DNA of 64,000 nt from Acidicapsa ligni (GCF_025685655.1 NZ_JAGSYG010000001.1:496001-560000), one strand, 5' to 3'. Counted from the stretch's first letter, positions 43,654 through 53,207 are shown. Numbers and translations are program-made. The notes: generated by a model from the sequence alone, not told the origin.

Positions 43654-44961
43654 TTATTTGCGGCGGAGCCGGGCTACCGTTTCGAGGTGAAATGTTTGGG
43701 GAAACATGTCTACCAGGGTGAGGCTGTGGAGCGTGTAGCGCTCCTGCGTGAGGGCGCGGAGGTCACGGGCGAGGGTGGATGGGTCGCAGGAGACATAGAC
43801 CATTTCGGGGGCGTGGATGGCGTTGAGGAGGGTGGTGACTTCTTCGCCGAGGCCTGCGCGGGGTGGGTCGAGGACGATGAGGTCGGGGCGGGGTTCGCGG
43901 TTTTCGCGATTGAGGTGGAGGTAGTCGAGCGTGGTGCTGTTGATGGCGTGGCTGGTGGTGTTGGCGAGATTTTGCTGGAGCGCGGGATAGGCGGATGGGG
44001 CTATTTCTACGGCGTGTACTTCGGCGAAGGATTGGGTGAGGTGGCGGCTGAAGAGACCTGCTCCGGCGTAGAGATCCCAGGCGGATTTTCCCGCTAGATT
44101 GCCGGTTACGAGGGTGGTGAAGTCGTCCAGAATATAGCGGTTGATCTGAAAGAACGATCCGTGAGGTACCTGGTAGTTGAAGCCGGCGGTGGCGTAGGTG
44201 AGCGAGGGAGTGCCGATGGCGGCGAGGGTTTTGGGGTTGAGTGCGCCTTCGGATTGCTGTATGCGGATGCTGGTGGTCTCGGGTGGAAGTGCGGACAGGA
44301 GAGCGGATAGCCATGAAGTCGGATCGATGGTCGATGTGGCGGCGGTGAAGAGGGTCAGCAGGAGTTCGGATTCATTTTGGTTCGTGAATAGTTCCATCTC
44401 CCGTATTGGTACTGCGTTCGCATTTTCAGCTAAAAACTTGCCCGTGATTTTCGCCGCGCGGAGCAATATGGGGGAAGCAACCGAGCATTCGCTGATGGGA
44501 ACGATGTCGTGGGAGCGTCGGCTGCGATAGCCGAAGCTGCCGTCGGGCAGGATGGCCAGGCGGATGCGGTTGCGATAGGCCCACGGGATGGCGGTGAGGG
44601 TGGCGATTTCCTGCGATGTGGAGACTCCGGCGCGGTGGAGGGTTTCGCGGAGGATTTGTTCTTTCAGCGCTAATTGGGTGGGGTAGTTGGCGTGCTGGTA
44701 GTGGCATCCGCCGCATGATCCGAAGTATGGGCATGGGGGGGGGATGCGACTGGGCGATGGGGTGAGGACCTCGTCCAGTTCGGCTTTGATGTAGTTGCGC
44801 TTCTCTTCGATTGGATGGGCGTTGACGATTTCGCCGGGGAGGGTGAGAGGGATGAAGACTGATTTTCCTGCTTTGCCGTCTTTGCCTGCGAGGTGAGCCA
44901 GGCAGTCGCCGCCGTAGATTGGCTTTTCGAGTGCGAGGGGTTGCGTGAAGGGCGGATTCAC
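43654..44961 (-). CDS. rlmD: 23S rRNA (uracil(1939)-C5)-methyltransferase family protein
   Basis: This 435-residue TrmA/RlmD-family enzyme starts at GTG within a GTGA overlap with the upstream gene. A Fe-S cluster motif CPYFGSCGGC lies at Cys77, 83 and 86, with a fourth Cys likely in SECSV near 170. The SAM domain has AWDLYAGAGLFSRHL and the catalytic VYVSCDPSTLARDL Cys near 400. RlmD is the usual assignment for TRAM-plus-cluster members; RlmC or TrmA-like specificity cannot be ruled out. Confidence 0.88.
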   Translation of the reverse strand: MNPPFTQPLALEKPIYGGDCLAHLAGKDGKAGKSVFIPLTLPGEIVNAHPIEEKRNYIKAELDEVLTPSPSRIPPPCPYFGSCGGCHYQHANYPTQLALKEQILRETLHRAGVSTSQEIATLTAIPWAYRNRIRLAILPDGSFGYRSRRSHDIVPISECSVASPILLRAAKITGKFLAENANAVPIREMELFTNQNESELLLTLFTAATSTIDPTSWLSALLSALPPETTSIRIQQSEGALNPKTLAAIGTPSLTYATAGFNYQVPHGSFFQINRYILDDFTTLVTGNLAGKSAWDLYAGAGLFSRHLTQSFAEVHAVEIAPSAYPALQQNLANTTSHAINSTTLDYLHLNRENREPRPDLIVLDPPRAGLGEEVTTLLNAIHAPEMVYVSCDPSTLARDLRALTQERYTLHSLTLVDMFPQTFHLETVARLRRK

Positions 44962-45668
44962 GCTTGCCTCATGTAGAAGAGGCTGAGGCGTGGGAGGCTG
45001 TAGTGCTCCAATAGGCGCTTGTGCACGAACTGCTGCTCGATCTGGCGGAGCTGGACGGCGGACATGCGGGCGCGGTAGGCGGCGAGTTCGCGGGCTGCTT
45101 CTGCCTTGAGGCGAATCAGGAGGTCTTCGGGCACGCAGGTGGTGAGTGAGGCAAAGAGCTTTTCTTCGAGGACAGTGAGCTGGCGTTCGAGGTCTTCGAG
45201 ATTGGGTAGCTGGACGAGGATTTCATCGGCAATGGTTTGAAGGCGGAAAGCGAGTGATTCGCAGGCTTCGGGGGCGATGGTGGCAGCGCTCAGGGCCTGG
45301 GCGGCGGTGCGGAGATGGTCGGCGATACGCTGGGATTCGAAGCCGGGGTCGGGTTCCGATTTTGCGGCAGGCGCGATGCCGATGGCGGCTTCTTTTTGCT
45401 GCTCAGCGGCTTCCATGATGGCCTGGGCGCACCAGGCGAGGCCGTTGACCTGGCGGACGCGACGGGAGCTGGTGCGCTGGCGGGCGTCGTATTTGTCGAA
45501 GGCTTCGTCGATGCCGCGGAGGACGATTTCGAGGGGGATTCCGGCTTCGCGCCAGGTCTCGATGAGCGCCCAGTCGAGGGTGCTGAGCAGCAGTAGCGAT
45601 CCGCGGCGGCGCTGGAAGTGTTCTTCGATTTCGGTGAAGTAGTTGAAGTAGTTCTGATACCGTGTCAT
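44958..45668 (-). CDS. Protein of unknown function coupled to rlmD
   Basis: This 236-residue helical protein has no signal or membrane segment. Distinctive stretches are MTRYQNYFNYFTEIEEHFQRRRG at the start, GIPLEIVLRGIDEAFDKYDAR, and a long coiled-coil-like part (LEDLERQLTVLEEKL, KAEAARELAAYRARM). No family name is recognised. The four-base overlap with rlmD indicates co-translation; coaX ends only 9 bp downstream of its start side on the other flank, so all may share one transcript. Confidence 0.78.
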   Translation of the reverse strand: MTRYQNYFNYFTEIEEHFQRRRGSLLLLSTLDWALIETWREAGIPLEIVLRGIDEAFDKYDARQRTSSRRVRQVNGLAWCAQAIMEAAEQQKEAAIGIAPAAKSEPDPGFESQRIADHLRTAAQALSAATIAPEACESLAFRLQTIADEILVQLPNLEDLERQLTVLEEKLFASLTTCVPEDLLIRLKAEAARELAAYRARMSAVQLRQIEQQFVHKRLLEHYSLPRLSLFYMRQA

Positions 45669-45677
45669 GAAATCGGC

Positions 45678-46592
45678 TTACTTTTTCCCGTGCTTGCTGG
45701 GGCGGGCGGGTTTACCGGACTTGTCGGGTTCGATCTGGTTGCGTTCGAAGACGATGCGGAGACCGTCGAGGGTGAGCATGTCGTCGATCTCGGAGATATA
45801 GCGGGAGTCTGCGGCGATGAGCGAGGCGAGTCCTCCGGTGGCGACGATTTTGAGTGTGCTTTTGCTGCTGCGTGTGCGTAGGGCTGATTTTTGGGAGGCT
45901 GCCTCGGAGTTTTGCGCCATCTCGGCGATCATGCGTTCGAGGATGCCGTCGACGAGGCCGATGTAGCCGTAGTAAAGGCCGCTCTGGATGTGGGTGACGG
46001 TGGTGGTGCCGATGACTTTGGCCGGGCGCTTGATGTCGACGCGGCCAAGGCGTGCGGCACGGGAGAACAGGGCGTCGGCGCTGATGCCGAGTCCGGGGGA
46101 GATGATGCCGCCGAGGTATTCGCCTTTGGCGGAGATGACGTCGAAGGTGGTGGCGGTGCCAAAGTCCACGACGATGAGGGGAGAGCCCTCTTTTTGAGCC
46201 GTTGCCCCGCCGTATTTTTCGTAGGCGGCTATGGCGTTGACAAGTCGGTCCGCGCCTAGTTCGGCGGGGTTATCTACGAGGACGGGCATGCCGGTCTTGA
46301 TGCCGGGTTCGACGAAGAGCGGCTTGACGTGGAAGTAGCTTTCGCAGACCCGGAGCAGCGTGCTCTCAACGGGCGGTACGACCGAGGAAATAATGATGTG
46401 CTTGACCTGGCTGGTGGCGAGGCCGTGGAGATTGAAGAGGTTGACGAAGAGAACTCCGTACTCGTCGGCAGTCTGGGTACGGTGCGTGGAGACACGCCAG
46501 TGGGCTACGAGGCTTTCGGGGCCGTTGCCAGAATCGAGACGGTAGAGGCCTAGGACGGTGTTGGTGTTGCCTACGTCGAGTGCGAGGAGCAT
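45678..46592 (-). CDS. coaX: Type III pantothenate kinase
   Basis: This 304-residue ASKHA-fold enzyme catalyses the first step of coenzyme A synthesis. The phosphate motif DVGNTNTVLGLY is at residues 5-16. The pantothenate-binding region ELGADRLVNAIAAYEKYG and VVDFGTATTFDVIS follow at about 110-150. The C-terminus has a longer Ser/Lys-rich segment (ALRTRSSKSTLKIV) and a basic tail. It lies upstream of the 236-residue gene and rlmD in the same direction. Confidence 0.96.
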   Translation of the reverse strand: MLLALDVGNTNTVLGLYRLDSGNGPESLVAHWRVSTHRTQTADEYGVLFVNLFNLHGLATSQVKHIIISSVVPPVESTLLRVCESYFHVKPLFVEPGIKTGMPVLVDNPAELGADRLVNAIAAYEKYGGATAQKEGSPLIVVDFGTATTFDVISAKGEYLGGIISPGLGISADALFSRAARLGRVDIKRPAKVIGTTTVTHIQSGLYYGYIGLVDGILERMIAEMAQNSEAASQKSALRTRSSKSTLKIVATGGLASLIAADSRYISEIDDMLTLDGLRIVFERNQIEPDKSGKPARPSKHGKK

Positions 46593-47404
46593 ACGAGAAG
46601 CAGGTTAACAGATTGCTGGCTCGGACATCGCTGGACGTTCGTGCAATTGGGTCGGAGGAGAGCCGGTTGCTATTCGGGATTTGCGCCCCGTTGGGTGCAT
46701 CGATCAGCGAGATCCCATCGAATCGAATCACCCTGTTTATAAATGGCATCATTGAGGCGGCCAAGTTGTGTGCGAGACTTGGTGTCTCCGATACTAACGA
46801 TATGACGACTTCTGAGCGATGGATCAAGGCGATTGAAGAGGCATGTGCTGAACCGGACATGTCCTATTCCAACCAATTGATTACGAGGTTGCATTACTTG
46901 CTCTCTGAAGCGTTGGCTGACCGCCTCGGCCGCGCAGGAGGGCCGAACTTCCATTCATGGGCTGTTTGGGGCTCGCGGAAGGCAGGTGCGACTATTCGAC
47001 AGGAGGATTTAGAGAGTGCAATCACTAATGCGACATTGACAGCGGGTGCAGTGGGCAGTGTGGTGGGTGTTTTAACAGCAGTGATTGCTGGCAATAGCGA
47101 GATTGTCTACCACGAACATATTCGGCTTGAGCCTTATATTCATGGTGCTATGCCGTTTATCGTACGACGCTGCGTGACCCAGAGAATGATGGCGTACGAA
47201 ATCGGTGAGCAGTCTCTGGCTGTCGGAGACGACCTTCCAGGTGCCCCGGCGACCGCGGCAAGAAACTGGGCAAATATCGAGGAACGCATGCCTTACGTCT
47301 TTGCCTTGTTCCGGAAGTTTCACACTGCCCCGGAGGTTTTCTCGATGCCCTGCCGCGAGATGGAAATCATGGGGCTGGACAAGTCGGTGCACTTTTCAGA
47401 CTGA
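46580..47404 (+). CDS. Protein of unknown function, divergent from and overlapping coaX
   Basis: This ORF of up to 274 residues starts at a GTG that overlaps the coaX start codon region by 13 bases; a later TTG or the Met at 46802 are alternatives. The core (about 100-130) reads NFHSWAVWGSRKAGATIRQEDLE, a Trp-rich helical motif followed by a hydrophobic Gly/Ala/Val segment (AVGSVVGVLTAVIAG) and a PCREMEIM end. GC content is lower than in its neighbours. I do not recognise the family. A real gene is supported by amino-acid pattern and frame length. Confidence 0.62.
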   Translation: MRGAYEKQVNRLLARTSLDVRAIGSEESRLLFGICAPLGASISEIPSNRITLFINGIIEAAKLCARLGVSDTNDMTTSERWIKAIEEACAEPDMSYSNQLITRLHYLLSEALADRLGRAGGPNFHSWAVWGSRKAGATIRQEDLESAITNATLTAGAVGSVVGVLTAVIAGNSEIVYHEHIRLEPYIHGAMPFIVRRCVTQRMMAYEIGEQSLAVGDDLPGAPATAARNWANIEERMPYVFALFRKFHTAPEVFSMPCREMEIMGLDKSVHFSD

Positions 47405-47472
47405 AGATCATGGATCATGTCTGGCCGATTTTGTGGCGGAGCTGAGGAACTTCTTTTCGTGGAAATTGGGAT

Positions 47473-48291
47473 TTAGTTTGCTGCTGCGCGGATGCCGCCG
47501 GTGGTGATGGTGATCAGGCCTGTTGCAGTGCGGACTTTCAGGAAGCCTTGTGGGTCCAGGCCGGCGGTGATGCCGGTGCAGGGTTGGGGGCCGTGAACTT
47601 CTACGCGGCGGTTGTTGACCCAGGTGCTGATGGCCTCTATGCGGCTGGGGATTTGCGACAGGGCTGTGTGGCGGTTTTGGGAGTGGAAGATTTTCAGTTC
47701 TGTATCGAGGGATTGGAGGATGGCTATCAGGAGTTGCTGACGGCTGGTGATGCGGCCTGTTTCGAGGTCAAGCGAGGTGGGTTCGGTGGAGAAGGCTTGT
47801 CCAGCGAGGCTGAGGGGGAATTGCTGCTGGTGGAGATTGATGCCGATGCCGATGACTACGCCTGTTACTTTGCCTGAATCGGTCTGGGCTTCGACGAGGA
47901 TGCCGCCGGTTTTGCGGGGGCCGATGAGGAGGTCGTTGGGCCAGCGGAGGTCGGCGGTGAGGCCGGTGGCTTCAGTGATGGCGCTGTGAGCGGCGAGGCC
48001 AGCTAAAAGAGGTATCCAGACTAGTTCGGGGGCGGTTATTGCGGGTCGGAGAAGGACGCTTAAGTAGAGGCCCTGGCTCAGGGCAGAGTGCCATTGATGA
48101 TCGCTGCGGCCGCGGCCCGCGGTTTGTTCATCGGCAATGTAGAAGCTGCCGTGCGGGGCGGCTTGTTTGATCTGAGCTAATGCGTGGGTGTTGGTGGATT
48201 CGATGGTGGCGAGGTGATGCATCTTGCCGCTGAAGGGGGTTCCGACGAGGGCGGTGTTGATCGTGTTGGGGTTTAGTTGGTCGGTTGGCAT
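47473..48291 (-). CDS. birA: Biotin--[acetyl-CoA-carboxylase] ligase
   Basis: This 272-residue class I (single-domain) BirA lacks the N-terminal winged helix of E. coli, so it has no repressor role. ESTNTHA near residue 30, the biotinoyl-AMP loop AGRGRSDHQWHS (about 58-69) and the catalytic RWPNDLLI...KTGGILVE region are present. It transfers biotin to the carboxylase carrier protein. Its C-terminal beta domain is complete (GITAGLDPQGFLKV). A dispersed repeat separates it from nadC upstream. Confidence 0.94.
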   Translation of the reverse strand: MPTDQLNPNTINTALVGTPFSGKMHHLATIESTNTHALAQIKQAAPHGSFYIADEQTAGRGRSDHQWHSALSQGLYLSVLLRPAITAPELVWIPLLAGLAAHSAITEATGLTADLRWPNDLLIGPRKTGGILVEAQTDSGKVTGVVIGIGINLHQQQFPLSLAGQAFSTEPTSLDLETGRITSRQQLLIAILQSLDTELKIFHSQNRHTALSQIPSRIEAISTWVNNRRVEVHGPQPCTGITAGLDPQGFLKVRTATGLITITTGGIRAAAN

Positions 48292-48350
48292 GGTTGGGTT
48301 CGGGCGGAGGGAGGTTTCCTTTGGATGGCTGATGGAAGGGCAAGGGCTAA

Positions 48351-48440
48351 CAGCAGATTCCCTTCGGGAATGACAGCCAGAAAGGCAACTGCAAAGGCAA
48401 GGGCGACTGCAACAACTGTAAGGGCAACGGCAACTGTGGG
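48351..48440 (+). repeat. Dispersed hairpin/hexamer repeat, locus 11
   Basis: One core (48351-48382, loop TTC) preceded by a stray GGCAAGGGC unit and followed by a hexamer tail that ends 10 bp from the nadC stop codon. Confidence 0.87.
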
Positions 48441-48449
48441 TACGGCTGG

Positions 48450-49418
48450 TTAGCGTTTTTCTGCGGTGATGCGCATGCTGATGTCGGCGGCTTTGGCGGA
48501 GTGGGTTAGTGCTCCGACGGAGATGAAGTCTACGCCGGCGAGGGCGTAGGCGCGGATGTTTTCCAGGACGATGCCGCCGGAGGCCTCGGTGGGGATCCAG
48601 CTACCGGGTTTGTCGTTGGGCTTGTTGTTAGACTTGTCGCCGGATTTGTCGTTACTGGTGCTGGAGGCTTCGCGTTCTGCTACGAATTGCTTGATTCGTG
48701 AGACGGCGTCTTTTACTTCTTCGGGGGTCATGTTGTCGAGGAGCAGGGCTTCGGCGCCGTATTTCAGGGCGTCTTCGAGTTCCCTGGTGGAGCGGACTTC
48801 GATCTGGACGCGCATGCCGGGTTTGCGGTCGGCGAGGGCGCGGGTGAGGACTTGCTGGACTCCGCCGCCGAGGGAAATGTGGTTGTTTTTGATGAGGATT
48901 CCGTCGGAGAGGTCGAGGCGGTGATTGGTGCCTCCGCCGCAGAGGACGGCGTATTTATCCAATGCCCGTAGACCGGGGACGGTCTTGCGAGTGTCGAGAA
49001 CGTGGGCCTTGGTACCCTGCAATTCGTCGGCGTATCGGCGCGTCAGGGTGGCGATGCCGCTGAGGTGCTGCATGAGGTTGAGGATGACTCGTTCGCAGCT
49101 CAGGAGGGCTCGGGCGTTGTGGCGAATGACGGCGAGGGATTGGCCGTCGCGGACGCGGACCCCGTCGAAGATCTCGGGGTGGCTGACTACTTCATAGCGG
49201 GTTTGCGCGGGCTGGCGCGGGTCGAGCTTGGCGAAGATTTCAAAGATGCGCGGGACGCAGCCGAGGCCTGCGACGATCATGTCCTGACGAGCGAGGATGG
49301 TGGCGGTGGCGCGCAGGTCGGGGTCGATGGTGAGGTTGGTGGTGGCGTCGCTGGCGGCTTTGTCTTCGATGAGCGCCTGTTCTAGCAGGGCTTCGATGCG
49401 GCGATTTTTCCAGTCCAT
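48450..49418 (-). CDS. nadC: Nicotinate-nucleotide pyrophosphorylase (carboxylating)
   Basis: This 322-residue quinolinate phosphoribosyltransferase forms nicotinate mononucleotide in NAD synthesis. Signature segments are LNLMQHLSGIATLTRRY (about 113-130), HVLDTRKTVPGLRALDKYAVLCGGGTNHR and DGILIKNNHI. A low-complexity insertion of about 24 residues at 250-273 contains four tandem tetrapeptides of the form xDKx (NDKS, GDKS, NNKP, NDKP), encoded by 12-bp repeats; it explains the extra length. Neither nadA nor nadB is in the window. Confidence 0.95.
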   Translation of the reverse strand: MDWKNRRIEALLEQALIEDKAASDATTNLTIDPDLRATATILARQDMIVAGLGCVPRIFEIFAKLDPRQPAQTRYEVVSHPEIFDGVRVRDGQSLAVIRHNARALLSCERVILNLMQHLSGIATLTRRYADELQGTKAHVLDTRKTVPGLRALDKYAVLCGGGTNHRLDLSDGILIKNNHISLGGGVQQVLTRALADRKPGMRVQIEVRSTRELEDALKYGAEALLLDNMTPEEVKDAVSRIKQFVAEREASSTSNDKSGDKSNNKPNDKPGSWIPTEASGGIVLENIRAYALAGVDFISVGALTHSAKAADISMRITAEKR

Positions 49419-49495
49419 GTTTGGAAACCTCTTCAGTCAGCTTTCAGCTTCTTGCTTTCAGCCCCTAGCTTATTGGTGGTGGACTTCGGTTTGCT

Positions 49496-52288
49496 TCATT
49501 GTGCAGGTAGTGCTTCGAGTGCTGCCTGGGCTTTGGTTAGTAGCTGGCGATTTTCGGATTCCTGCTTTTTGAGGCCTTCGACGATGTTGGCTGGGGCTTT
49601 GGCGAGGAAGGCTTCGTTGCCTAGCTGACGTTCTGCGGAGGCCAGGCCTTTTTCCAGTTTGGCGATTTCTTTGGTCAGGCGTTCGCGTTCTGCCGGGATG
49701 TCGATTTCGCGTTCGTAGATGACGCTTAGATCGAAGTGCGGAGTTGAGCGTTTGCCTGTGCTGTCGGGGATTTCTGAGACGAAGCTGAGTTCGCTCACCC
49801 TGGCCAGGCGCTCTACGATTGTGCTGTTCGCTGCGAAGGTTTGGTGCGTTCTGTCATCGGCGCGGATGAGGACAGGCGTACTGATCTTTTCTTCAACGCC
49901 GACCTCTTTGCGCAGGGCGCGTATTTCGACGATCAGGCTTTGAATCAGAACCATCTGAGAAATTGCGTCCTCGTTTTGAGCGCTGCCGATAGCTGTGGGA
50001 TAGCTCGTCAAAGCGATGGACGTTGTTGGCGGATTTTCGTCGTAGATGGCGTGCCAAATCTCTTCTGTGAGGAAGGGCATGAAGGGCGATAGCAGGCGCA
50101 GGGATGCTTCGAAGACGCTTAGCAGTGTTGTCAGCGCGGATTTGGTTGCGGCTTTATCTGCTGTCTCGCTGAAGTCGAGACGGAGCTTGACGATTTCGAG
50201 ATACCAGTCGCAGAAGCTACCCCAGAAGAATTGATAGATGGTGTTGGCTGCGTCGTCGTAGCGGTAGTTCGCTAGAGAGGCGTTTACTTCTGCTGCGGTC
50301 TTGTGGAGCTCGGCTACGATCCAGCGGGCTTCGAGTGGGGCGTCGTTGGCAGCGGTGGGCATGGAGCCGAGGGCTGCAGGATCGACGGTGATGCCGATCT
50401 CTGCGGCTCGGTCTACGTTCATGAAGAGGAAGCGGGCGGCGTTCCAGATCTTGTTGGCGAAGGCGCGGTAGCCTTCTGTTCTGGCTATGTTGAAGGCGAT
50501 GTCGGTGCCGGGAGACGCCATCGAAGCGAGTGTGAAACGTACGGCATCTGTGCCGTATTGCTTGACGATTTCGATGGGGTCGATGACGTTGCCCTTGGTT
50601 TTGGACATCTTTTCGCGGTTGGCGTCGCGGACGAGGGCGTGGATGTAGACGTCTTTGAAGGGGACGCTACGAGCGAGGGTGCGTTCGCTGCCGTCGGCTT
50701 CGGGAACGTCTTTTGCGAACCAGCAGCCGAGCATGATCATGCGGGCTACCCAGAAGAAAAGGATGTCGAAGCCGGTGACTAACAGGCTGGTGGGATAGAA
50801 GGTCTGGAAGTCGATGCTGGGCTGGTTGTTTTTGAAGGGCCAGCCGAAGACTGAGATTGGGAGCAGTCCAGATGAGAACCAGGTGTCGAGGACGTCGGTT
50901 TCCTGGGTTAGTTCGGATTGGCCGCAGTGGGAACAGGCGGATGGGTCGGGCTGGCCGGATTTGGGAACGGTGATCTTGTGACAGGCGGCGCAGTGCCAGG
51001 CGGGGATGCGATGGCCCCACCAGAGCTGGCGGCTGATGCACCAGTCGTGGATGTTGGTCATCCAGTTGAGATAGGTCTTTTTGTACTGCTCGGGTGTGAA
51101 CTTGACGTGGCCTTGCTCGACTACTTCGATAGCTCGGTCGGCGAGGGGTTGGATCTTGATGAACCACTGTGTGGAGAGACGCGGCTCGATGACGTCTTTG
51201 CTGCGGTCGCAACGGCCTATGGAGAGCTTGTGGTCGTGGATGGTTCCGAGGAGGCCTTCGGCGGCGAGGTCGTCGATGATGCGTTTGCGGGCTTCGTAGC
51301 GGTCGAGACCGGCGTATGCTCCGCCCTGCGCGTTGATGTGCGCGGTGTCGTCCATGATGTTGATGGACGGCAGCTGATGGCGCTGGCCCATGGCGAAGTC
51401 GTTGGGGTCGTGGGCGGGGGTGATCTTGACGGCTCCGGTGCCGAAGTCGCGGCTGACCCACTCGTCGAGGACGATGGGGATTTCGCGGCCTACCAACGGC
51501 AGCAAGAGCTTTTTACCGTGGAGGTGCAGGTAGCGCTCGTCCTCCGGGTGAATGGCTACGGCTACGTCGCCGAGCATGGTTTCGGGGCGGGTGGTGGCGA
51601 CTGTTAAGTATTCTCCCTGGCTGCCGACGATGGGGTAGCGGATCTCCCAGAGTTTTCCCAGCGTTTCTTCGTGGACTACTTCGAGATCGCTGACGGCGGT
51701 CTGGCAGCCGGGGCACCAGTTGACGACGTAGGCTCCGCGATAGATGAGGTCTTGTTCGTAGAGGCGGACGAAGGCTTCGCGGACGGCTACGGAGAGATTT
51801 TCGTCCATGGTGAAGTATTCGCGCTGCCAGTCCACGGAGGCGCCGAGGCGCTTCATCTGGTCGAGGATGGCTCCGCCGTAGAGTTTTTTCCAGTCCCAGA
51901 CGCGGGTCAGGAAGGCTTCGCGGCCCAGGGCTGTTCTTGAGGTGCCTTCGCTGGCGACTTGCTTTTCGACCATCATTTGCGTTGCGATACCGGCGTGGTC
52001 GGTGCCGGGAACCCAGAGGGTCGGGTCGCCCTTCATGCGGTGCCAGCGGGTGAGGATGTCCATCTCCGTCTGGTTGAGCATGTGGCCCATGTGGAGGCGG
52101 CCGGTTACGTTGGGCGGCGGCAGCAGGATGGTAAAGGGGGACCTATCGTCCAGGGAGCCGCCTTCGGCGCTGTCCGAGCCGGTAGTGGCTGGGGCCGGTT
52201 GGGCGAAGAGGTTTTCTTTGACCCAGTATTCGGCCCATTTATCTTCAATGGCGGTTGGGTCGTAGGCTTTGGGAAGGTCGTGTGGCAT
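49496..52288 (-). CDS. valS: Valyl-tRNA synthetase
   Basis: This 930-residue class I synthetase charges tRNA-Val. The HIGH-type motif PPPNVTGRLHMGHML lies near residue 55 and KMSKS as REKMSKTKGNVIDP near 565. A CP1 editing domain (GREIPIVLDEWVSRDFGTGAVKITPAHDPNDF) is at about 265-305, and a zinc-like CxxC set (HCAACHK, CSHCGQ) lies near 435-460. The C-terminal coiled coil (ERERLTKEIAKLEKGLASAERQLGNEAF) is typical of ValS. The length is normal. Confidence 0.97.
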   Translation of the reverse strand: MPHDLPKAYDPTAIEDKWAEYWVKENLFAQPAPATTGSDSAEGGSLDDRSPFTILLPPPNVTGRLHMGHMLNQTEMDILTRWHRMKGDPTLWVPGTDHAGIATQMMVEKQVASEGTSRTALGREAFLTRVWDWKKLYGGAILDQMKRLGASVDWQREYFTMDENLSVAVREAFVRLYEQDLIYRGAYVVNWCPGCQTAVSDLEVVHEETLGKLWEIRYPIVGSQGEYLTVATTRPETMLGDVAVAIHPEDERYLHLHGKKLLLPLVGREIPIVLDEWVSRDFGTGAVKITPAHDPNDFAMGQRHQLPSINIMDDTAHINAQGGAYAGLDRYEARKRIIDDLAAEGLLGTIHDHKLSIGRCDRSKDVIEPRLSTQWFIKIQPLADRAIEVVEQGHVKFTPEQYKKTYLNWMTNIHDWCISRQLWWGHRIPAWHCAACHKITVPKSGQPDPSACSHCGQSELTQETDVLDTWFSSGLLPISVFGWPFKNNQPSIDFQTFYPTSLLVTGFDILFFWVARMIMLGCWFAKDVPEADGSERTLARSVPFKDVYIHALVRDANREKMSKTKGNVIDPIEIVKQYGTDAVRFTLASMASPGTDIAFNIARTEGYRAFANKIWNAARFLFMNVDRAAEIGITVDPAALGSMPTAANDAPLEARWIVAELHKTAAEVNASLANYRYDDAANTIYQFFWGSFCDWYLEIVKLRLDFSETADKAATKSALTTLLSVFEASLRLLSPFMPFLTEEIWHAIYDENPPTTSIALTSYPTAIGSAQNEDAISQMVLIQSLIVEIRALRKEVGVEEKISTPVLIRADDRTHQTFAANSTIVERLARVSELSFVSEIPDSTGKRSTPHFDLSVIYEREIDIPAERERLTKEIAKLEKGLASAERQLGNEAFLAKAPANIVEGLKKQESENRQLLTKAQAALEALPAQ

Positions 52289-52419
52289 GGGTTCCGATTC
52301 AGGCCAGGGACGTCACTGACCCAACTTGTCAGAGTAACTGTTTGGCGGGGTGGGATCAAACTACTCTTGCGTTTTGGTGGGGGATTGGGTGGGGGTAATT
52401 GTGCTTTTTCTGGGGGTGG

Positions 52420-52575
52420 GAAGCAGATTCGCTTTGGGAATGACAGCCAGAAGGGCAAGGGATAAGGCAACGGCAAGTGCAACGGCTAACAGCAGATTCC
52501 CTTCGGGAATGACAGCCAGAAGGGCAAGTGCAACTACAACGGCGACTGCAACGGCAAGGGCAACTGCAATGGCTA
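52420..52575 (+). repeat. Dispersed hairpin/hexamer repeat, locus 12 (two copies)
   Basis: The first core (52420-52451) has a stem mutation (ATTCGC-TTT-GGGAAT); the second (52490-52521) is standard with a TTC loop. Both carry hexamer tails and fill the centre of the 345-bp gap 52289-52633, where no gene is visible. Confidence 0.86.
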
Positions 52576-52633
52576 AGGGCGAGAACGGCGTTCGGGGCTT
52601 CGGTTGGAACGTTATAGCGGTTGGAGGGCTGCT

Positions 52634-53173
52634 TTAAGGGTTTGCTGGTGAGGGTGTGGTGTTTGGGTTGAGCAGGGTTTGGATGTCGGTGACCAGGAGC
52701 TTGACTGAGTCGGTGAAGGCGGTGTCGCGGTTCTTCTTGCGGAATTTGAAGTCTACCTGCTCGACGAAGCCCCAGAGGGTGATGTGTGTCCTGGCATCGG
52801 CGACGCCGATGCGGATTTGGGGGACGGTGTTTGGCGGGTCTACGAAGCGGACGGCGAAGACGACATCGGCGTCGTTGGGATCGGCGACGAGTTCGTAGCG
52901 ATTCCAGGCCTTCATGGCGGAGTAGAACTCTCCGTAAGCGCGCTCCGGGCCTCCGCTGTAAGCGTCGGGAAAGGCGGTGACGTCGCCGAGTTCGTAGGAG
53001 ATGAAGGCTTTTTTGCCGTTGAGCAGCGGGGTCGGGATGGGAGCCTGGACGTTGTTAACTCCGGCGACGGCGGAGCTCTTCTTCGGCGTGGTGAACCGGA
53101 TGGCCTGGGCCTGGGCGGTGAGACCGGCGATGAGCAAGAGGCTGGCGAGGAATTTCGAGAAGTGGGTAGGCAT
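52634..53173 (-). CDS. Secreted protein of unknown function
   Basis: The Met at 53173 has AGGAG upstream and gives 179 residues with a signal peptide (MPTHFSKFLASLLL, AQAQA site). The mature part is alpha/beta (KAFISYELGDVTAFPDAYSGGPERAYGEFYSAMKAWNRYELVADPNDADVVFAVRF) ending in a Pro/Thr-rich tail. DADVVF-type patterns occur in uncharacterised acidobacterial lipoprotein-like families; no named domain is recognised. A 15-bp tandem repeat lies upstream of the start. Confidence 0.75.
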   Translation of the reverse strand: MPTHFSKFLASLLLIAGLTAQAQAIRFTTPKKSSAVAGVNNVQAPIPTPLLNGKKAFISYELGDVTAFPDAYSGGPERAYGEFYSAMKAWNRYELVADPNDADVVFAVRFVDPPNTVPQIRIGVADARTHITLWGFVEQVDFKFRKKNRDTAFTDSVKLLVTDIQTLLNPNTTPSPANP

Positions 53174-53207
53174 GTTTCTCTCCTGAACCGGAAACGGATG
53201 GGACCGC

